In this document: positions 5,187 to 9,415 of the stretch, piece by piece | Position numbering within the stretch: position 1 is the first letter of the stretch | Layout: each line of letters starts with the position of its first letter | Origin: Methanomicrobiaceae archaeon UBA436 | GTDB lineage: Archaea; Halobacteriota; Methanomicrobia; Methanomicrobiales; Methanoculleaceae | Length of the DNA: 9,415 nt | Assembly: GCA_002497965.1 (NCBI GenBank) | Contig: DAFR01000142.1 | Location: forward strand, 6,314 to 15,728 | Reading direction: 5' to 3' | The notes under the pieces: model-generated | Database searches by the model: none | Seen by the model: only the letters and a program-made list of their open reading frames with translations | Told to the model about the DNA's origin: nothing | Position numbers and translations under genes: made by a program

Positions 5187-8100
5187 TCACCCGCCGCGTT
5201 CCCTGATCCTCGCCAGTGCGTCCTCAGCGGCCTTCCGGGCGTACCAGTCCTCGTCGTCGAGGCGGGCTTCAAGCGGTGCAATCGCCCGCCCATCGCCGAT
5301 CTCGGCCAGGAGATCCGCTGCACGTTTGCGGACGTCCCCGTCCTCATCCTCCAGGGCCGCGATGGCCTCCTCCATCGCAGGGGCGCCGATGGCGATCAGC
5401 GCCGATGCAGCCTCACGGCGGACGCTGTAGTAATCGTCGTGGAGCAGGGTTATGAGGCCCCGCACCGCACGCGGATCGCCGATCTCACCGAGCGTCATCG
5501 CCGCCCGCCGCCGGATGCTGTCGTCGCGGTCTTCCAGGATGGTGATCAGGGGTTCGACTGCGGCGGCCCCAATCCTGGCGAGATCGCCCCAGCGTTCCTT
5601 TGCTATCAGGTAGACGACCGTCTCCTCCCCCCCGGCCGGCGACCAGCCCAGTCGATCCAGGGCATCGGCCACGCCGGCCCTGACGCGGAAATGCGTATCG
5701 GTGAGTGCAGCGGGGAGGATGCGTGCAGCAGGCTCCCCTATCATCACCAGCGCCTCCACGGCGCTCTTGCGTGACGCCTCGTCCCCCTCCGAGAGGACGC
5801 GGAGGAGAGGCAGAACGGCAGGTTCGCCCATCAGCCCCAGCGCCCGCACAACAACGCGCAGGAGGCGCGGGTCATCCAGGAGGAGCGCATCGATCAGGGG
5901 TTCGATGGCCGCAGGGTTTCCGATCTTTCCAAGCGTTGCGGCCGCTCCCAGCCGGATCGGCAGCGGGGCGGTGCGGAGCGCCCGGATGAGGGGTTCAACC
6001 GCCGGGCTCCCTATGCTGACAAGAGCCCGCGCCGCTCCCAGCCTGATCCTCCAGTCGCTGTCCTGGAACGCCTCGATGAGCGGCATGACCGCCGGTTCGC
6101 CGATCATCTTGAGAGCCTCTATCGCCTTTCTCTGCGCCGCTTCCTGTTCGGTCCTGAGTTCCCGGATCAGTCTCATGACCGCCGGCGCCCCGATCACACC
6201 GAGTGCATGACCTGCACCCCTCTGGACGCCGCTGTCGGGGTCGTTGAGCATCCCGATCAGGGGTTCGACAGCCGAGGCCCCGATCGCGGCGACCGAAGCC
6301 CACTGTTCTTTTGCAATCAGGTAACGGATGGTCTCCTCCTCGGTCTCCGGTTCCCAGCCGACCCGGTCGAGGACCTCCGCAGCACCCAGCCTGACCATGT
6401 AGCGCTCGTCGTTGAGGGATTCTGTGAGAAGCGGTGTAATCGGCTTCCCGATGCGGGTGAGGGCATCGATTGCCCCAAGCCGGATGACGTCGCCGGGGTG
6501 GTCCAGCGCCCCTATGAGTCCGGGTGCGGCCGACTCTCCAAGGGCGGCGAGAACCCCGAGGGCCCGCTCCCTGACGCAGGCGTTGTCGTGCCCGAGCGCT
6601 GCGATGAGCGCATCAATGGTGGGCTCGCCTATCGCCTCCAGGATCGCGGCAACTGTATCACCGGTATCAGGATCCGCAAGGGCCTGGATGAGTGCTCCCG
6701 TGGCGGGCTCGCCGATCCGGACAAGCACTCCTGCGGCCGTCCTGCGGATCTGCGGCCGGTGCAGGGCTTCGATCAGCGTATCCACTGCTGAGCCGCCGAT
6801 TCGAACCAGTGCATCTTCGGCCGGTTCGCGGAGCCTCTCCTCACCGAGCAGAGAGACCAGCGGGGGGGCAGCAGGCGCCCCGATCTCGACCAGGACCTCC
6901 ATCACGGAGGTCTGCACCGCAGCATCCGGATCGCCAAGCCGTGCTGCCAGGTGGTTGATTGCCGTGCCGCCAGCCTCAGCGACCTCCTGCCACCGCTGCA
7001 GCGCGATCAGCCAGGCGATCTCCTCCTCCGGATCCGCAGGCTTCCAGCCGAGCCTCTCAAGAACCCCTGCCGCTCCAAGCCTGACCGCGGAGTTCTCGTT
7101 CTCGAGGGCTTTTACCAGCGCCGGGATTGCGGGGCCGCCGATCCCGGCCAGTGCGGCCATCGCGCCAGCCTGCGCCTCCCTCTCCTCGCCGAGGAGGGGG
7201 ATGATGGCATCTGCCGCCGGTTCGCCGATGCCGGCCAGGGCGTCGATGGCTTTTCGATGAAGACGGTCTCTTCCTCTCCTGAGGAACTCGATGAGGTGCG
7301 GGACGGCCGCCGGTTCGCCGAGCCTGCCGAGCACCTCTACCGCACTCTCCATCGCGGTCTCGCTGCCGCCCTCCTTGAGCAGGGCAAGAACCGGAGATAC
7401 GGCCGGCTCTCCTATGGCGGCCAGCGCTTCCGCCGCCGCCGGGGCAACGCTCTTATCGGCAAGAGATGCCACGAGCGGTCCAACCGCCGCCGGATCACCG
7501 ATCTCGCCGAGGGTTGCCGCGGCCTCGCGGCGCACGCGGCCGTCATCATCGTTGAGTGCACGGATCAGCGGTTCGACCGCTGCGCTGCCCATCAGGGCGA
7601 CCTCCGTCCACTCCTCCCGTGCGATAAGGTAGCATGCCCGTTCGGCATCGCTCCAGGGTTCCCAGCCCATCTCGCCCAGGATATCGGCCACGCGGGAACG
7701 CAGCCGCTGTGGCCCGGCGATGAGGGCCTGGATCAGGCCGGGGATTGCCGGATCACCGATTGCGCAGAGGATCTCACGGAGCACAGATTCTATCTCTCCA
7801 TCGGCTGTGTTCAGGGACTGGATGCAGGCCTCAGCCGCAGGTTCGCCGATCCGCACCAGCGCCTCCGCCGCGGTGCTGCGGATGTCCGGGTTCTCGAGCA
7901 TCCGTATGAGCGGATCGATGCCTGCCGCCCCGATCTCTGCGAGCGCCATGGCGGCGAGCGGCCGAACCTCATCGTCTGCCTGCTGCATAAGGTCGATCAG
8001 GGGGCCGATCGCGGCCTCGCCGATCTCCCCGAGGGTGCGGGCGGCGTTCCACCATAATCCTTTATCGCGGGATCTCAGGATCTGGATGAGGGGTTCGATT

Positions 8101-9275
8101 GCGGTCTCACCGTAAGCCGCAAGATCCAGCCATGCCTCCTCGGCGATGAGGCAGCGGATCGATGCGGCGGTGTCAGGCGGCGTCCAGCCGAGGTCGCGGA
8201 GGATGGCAGCGGCGGTGTTCCTGATGCGCCGTTCAGGCGCGTCGAGCGCCTCGATAAGGGATGGGAGCGCTTCGTCGCCGATCTCACGGAGGGCGTAGCG
8301 GGCCCCGAACCGCACCTCCTCGTCGTCATCGGCAAGCGCCTGGATCAGGGGCGGCACAGCGGGACCGCCCATGCGCACAAGTGTGGTTGCAGCCCCGATC
8401 TGCGCTTCGTCATCCCCGAGCGCGGCGATCAGCGCGGGGATCGCCTCTTCGCCGACCATGGCAAGGGCATCGGCGATGCACCACCGCCGTGATTTGTCTG
8501 CTTGCGCAAGGGCGTGGATGAGTGGGTCCACAGCGTCTGCTCCGCGCTCTGCGACCGCTTCTACGGCACGCCGGCGAACCATCCCATCGTCGCTCATAAG
8601 GTCCTCGATGAGCGACTCTACGGGGCGGTCGTCCTGGAGACCGATTCCGGCGGGTTCAAGTTCATCCAGGGCAGGGCCGAGGTCGCCCTCCTCAAACCCG
8701 AGCATCCGTATGAGGTCATCGTCGCTGAGCGATCCGGAGCGGGAGGCGGAGGGCGGTTCGTCCGCGATACTGATGTTGGAACTCTCTATGGAGAGATCTT
8801 CGGGGGATGCCTCTCCCTCCACGGGAGTCACCTCTGTTGGGGGTTTGGACTCTTCCAGGTCTTCCCCGGGCCATTCGATCTCGATCTCGCCGGGGAAGAG
8901 GGAATCGGCCGGGTACGGTTCGGTCTCAGCGCCGGGTGGGGCAGTCGCGGGGGGGTGGGGTTTTTCTTCTTCGTTCTCGCTCTCTTTTTGACCTCTCTTC
9001 AGCCAGCGCTTTAGGCGCGAGGGTCTGCCTGACCTGAGGAGACCCGGCAGGCAGACTGCCGGAAATACAGGCCCGCCCGTCGCGGGGGTGCCGTCTGCAG
9101 CGGCGGTGATGAGCAGAAGGGATGTGATTATTGCGATTGCGCATAACACGACTTGAGTGAGGAGCGGGGATGCACACCGCCTCTCCGGCCACGGTTCGCT
9201 GGCCGCTGCGGGCTTCGTCATCCGGGGGTCGGTGAGCGGGATCTCCGGGGATCCTTCCCGGGCGTCGGTGTGCAT
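5187..9275 (-). CDS. giant HEAT-repeat protein with N-terminal hydrophobic anchor
   Basis: The protein has 1362 residues. Residues 38-60 form one hydrophobic segment (LLTQVVLCAIAIITSLLL core) that could be a membrane anchor or signal sequence. A basic patch (81-97) follows, then a Pro/Glu-rich acidic linker (98-215). From about residue 218 to the end there are some 34 HEAT units of about 28-32 residues with the recurrent pattern IGEPAVxPLIxAL, of the PBS-lyase HEAT type. Five times the array is broken by a spacer of the form LGWxP-EE-YLIAxExW (Trp364, 538, 744, 974, 1211). Such solenoids are protein-binding scaffolds; no catalytic domain is visible. The ATG at 9275 lacks a clear ribosome-binding site; an ATG at 9221 (Met19) is an alternative that keeps the hydrophobic segment. 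It is a single-gene unit with its own TATA box and hairpins behind it. The partner is unknown. Confidence 0.9.
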   Translation of the reverse strand: MHTDAREGSPEIPLTDPRMTKPAAASEPWPERRCASPLLTQVVLCAIAIITSLLLITAAADGTPATGGPVFPAVCLPGLLRSGRPSRLKRWLKRGQKESENEEEKPHPPATAPPGAETEPYPADSLFPGEIEIEWPGEDLEESKPPTEVTPVEGEASPEDLSIESSNISIADEPPSASRSGSLSDDDLIRMLGFEEGDLGPALDELEPAGIGLQDDRPVESLIEDLMSDDGMVRRRAVEAVAERGADAVDPLIHALAQADKSRRWCIADALAMVGEEAIPALIAALGDDEAQIGAATTLVRMGGPAVPPLIQALADDDEEVRFGARYALREIGDEALPSLIEALDAPERRIRNTAAAILRDLGWTPPDTAASIRCLIAEEAWLDLAAYGETAIEPLIQILRSRDKGLWWNAARTLGEIGEAAIGPLIDLMQQADDEVRPLAAMALAEIGAAGIDPLIRMLENPDIRSTAAEALVRIGEPAAEACIQSLNTADGEIESVLREILCAIGDPAIPGLIQALIAGPQRLRSRVADILGEMGWEPWSDAERACYLIAREEWTEVALMGSAAVEPLIRALNDDDGRVRREAAATLGEIGDPAAVGPLVASLADKSVAPAAAEALAAIGEPAVSPVLALLKEGGSETAMESAVEVLGRLGEPAAVPHLIEFLRRGRDRLHRKAIDALAGIGEPAADAIIPLLGEEREAQAGAMAALAGIGGPAIPALVKALENENSAVRLGAAGVLERLGWKPADPEEEIAWLIALQRWQEVAEAGGTAINHLAARLGDPDAAVQTSVMEVLVEIGAPAAPPLVSLLGEERLREPAEDALVRIGGSAVDTLIEALHRPQIRRTAAGVLVRIGEPATGALIQALADPDTGDTVAAILEAIGEPTIDALIAALGHDNACVRERALGVLAALGESAAPGLIGALDHPGDVIRLGAIDALTRIGKPITPLLTESLNDERYMVRLGAAEVLDRVGWEPETEEETIRYLIAKEQWASVAAIGASAVEPLIGMLNDPDSGVQRGAGHALGVIGAPAVMRLIRELRTEQEAAQRKAIEALKMIGEPAVMPLIEAFQDSDWRIRLGAARALVSIGSPAVEPLIRALRTAPLPIRLGAAATLGKIGNPAAIEPLIDALLLDDPRLLRVVVRALGLMGEPAVLPLLRVLSEGDEASRKSAVEALVMIGEPAARILPAALTDTHFRVRAGVADALDRLGWSPAGGEETVVYLIAKERWGDLARIGAAAVEPLITILEDRDDSIRRRAAMTLGEIGDPRAVRGLITLLHDDYYSVRREAASALIAIGAPAMEEAIAALEDEDGDVRKRAADLLAEIGDGRAIAPLEARLDDEDWYARKAAEDALARIRERGG
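5190..8624 (-). repeat. HEAT-unit array with five higher-order spacer repeats
   Basis: This is the coding part of the solenoid. HEAT motifs fall at roughly 28-32-residue steps. Spacer tryptophan codons are at 8186-8184, 7664-7662, 7046-7044, 6356-6354 and 5645-5643, giving intervals of 174, 206, 230 and 237 residues. By my count about five HEAT units precede the first spacer; 5, 6, 7 and 7 lie between spacers, and four follow the last. The repeats are diverged enough at DNA level that long identical tracts are not obvious, so the array is old rather than freshly amplified. Confidence 0.85.
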
Positions 9276-9290
9276 ACCACGATCTCTCAG

Positions 9291-9306
9291 TATAAAAAAT
9301 TAAAAG
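9291..9306 (-). promoter_or_regulatory. TATA-like promoter of the HEAT-repeat gene
   Basis: The minus strand reads CTTTTAATTTTTTATA, the only strongly AT-rich block upstream of the gene, ending 15 nt before the ATG at 9275. With the usual spacing of about 26 nt from box centre to start, transcription would begin near 9270-9277. This implies a leaderless message from the 9275 ATG, or use of the internal ATG at 9221. Confidence 0.5.
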
Positions 9307-9396
9307 TGTCTGTCCAGCGGATCTGCGGGCCGGGAGGCGGGGGTGATCGACTGCTCGCATGGAAAGACGTCTTCAGTGACACGTCGAGACAGGGGA

Positions 9397-9415
9397 GGGG
9401 GATGTTCCATCCCCC
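9397..9415. repeat. perfect 8-bp hairpin at the right edge
   Basis: GGGGGATG (9397-9404) and CATCCCCC (9408-9415) are exact reverse complements around a TTC loop. The GC-rich stem with a tight loop is stable in RNA of either strand. It sits at the window end, so a following T-run or the gene it belongs to cannot be seen. It could be the terminator of a neighbouring transcript or an isolated repeat. Confidence 0.45.

Noticed and set aside
6951..8057. Plus-strand open frame of 368 codons (and others at 6412-7260 and 5184-5774)
   Set aside because: These are antisense to the HEAT array. Their pseudo-periodicity simply mirrors the repeat on the other strand.
5187..9275. CRISPR-like or tandem DNA repeat array
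   Set aside because: The periodicity is at protein level (about 30 codons) with diverged DNA. There are no identical short repeats with unique spacers.
8926..9360. Minus-strand open frame of 144 codons over the HEAT gene start
   Set aside because: It overlaps the HEAT N-terminus in another frame, has no recognisable domain, and its start lies upstream of the TATA-like box.
9364..9373. AAGACGTCTT palindrome as an operator
   Set aside because: It is a single 10-bp palindrome about 70 nt upstream of the TATA-like box, with no second copy or supporting context.

Overview
The window looks like chromosomal DNA of a methanogenic archaeon, most likely of the order Methanomicrobiales (a Methanoculleus-type genome is my best guess from the high G+C and the gene set). 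The reasons are a YcaO/TfuA pair of the type that installs thioglycine in methyl-coenzyme M reductase (McrA), a fragment resembling the McrA-arginine methyltransferase Mmp10, an archaeal class II tRNA-Leu without an encoded CCA, TATA-type promoters, and a very long HEAT-repeat protein of a kind common in methanogens.

Layout. (1) Positions 1-206, minus strand: the middle of an Mmp10-like radical SAM gene with no recognisable 5' part, running off the left edge. (2) Positions 332-1690, plus strand: an AT-richer stretch with three small genes. These are a winged-helix-like protein, a longer winged-helix regulator preceded by a TATA box and a dyad, and a translationally coupled protein of unknown function. 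(3) Positions 1858-4843, minus strand: a tight operon in transcription order HesA/MoeB/ThiF-type E1 enzyme, MoaE, YcaO, TfuA, with gaps or overlaps of +10, -4 and -38 nt. (4) Positions 4943-5027, minus strand: tRNA-Leu(GAG) with its own TATA box and T-tract. (5) Positions 5187-9275, minus strand: one 1362-residue membrane-anchored or secreted HEAT-repeat protein. (6) Positions 9276-9415: a promoter region and a perfect hairpin at the right edge.

How the genes fit together. The operon combines molybdopterin synthase chemistry (MoaE plus an adenylating E1) with backbone thioamidation (YcaO plus TfuA). Both are sulfur insertions, so a shared sulfur-carrier activation step is a plausible inference, although no MoaD/ThiS-like carrier is encoded in the window. 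The Mmp10-like remnant close by suggests this neighbourhood once held, or still partly holds, more of the McrA modification machinery. The HEAT protein is built hierarchically: about 34 HEAT units are divided by five copies of a tryptophan-containing spacer. The blocks between spacers hold 5, 6, 7 and 7 units from N to C terminus.
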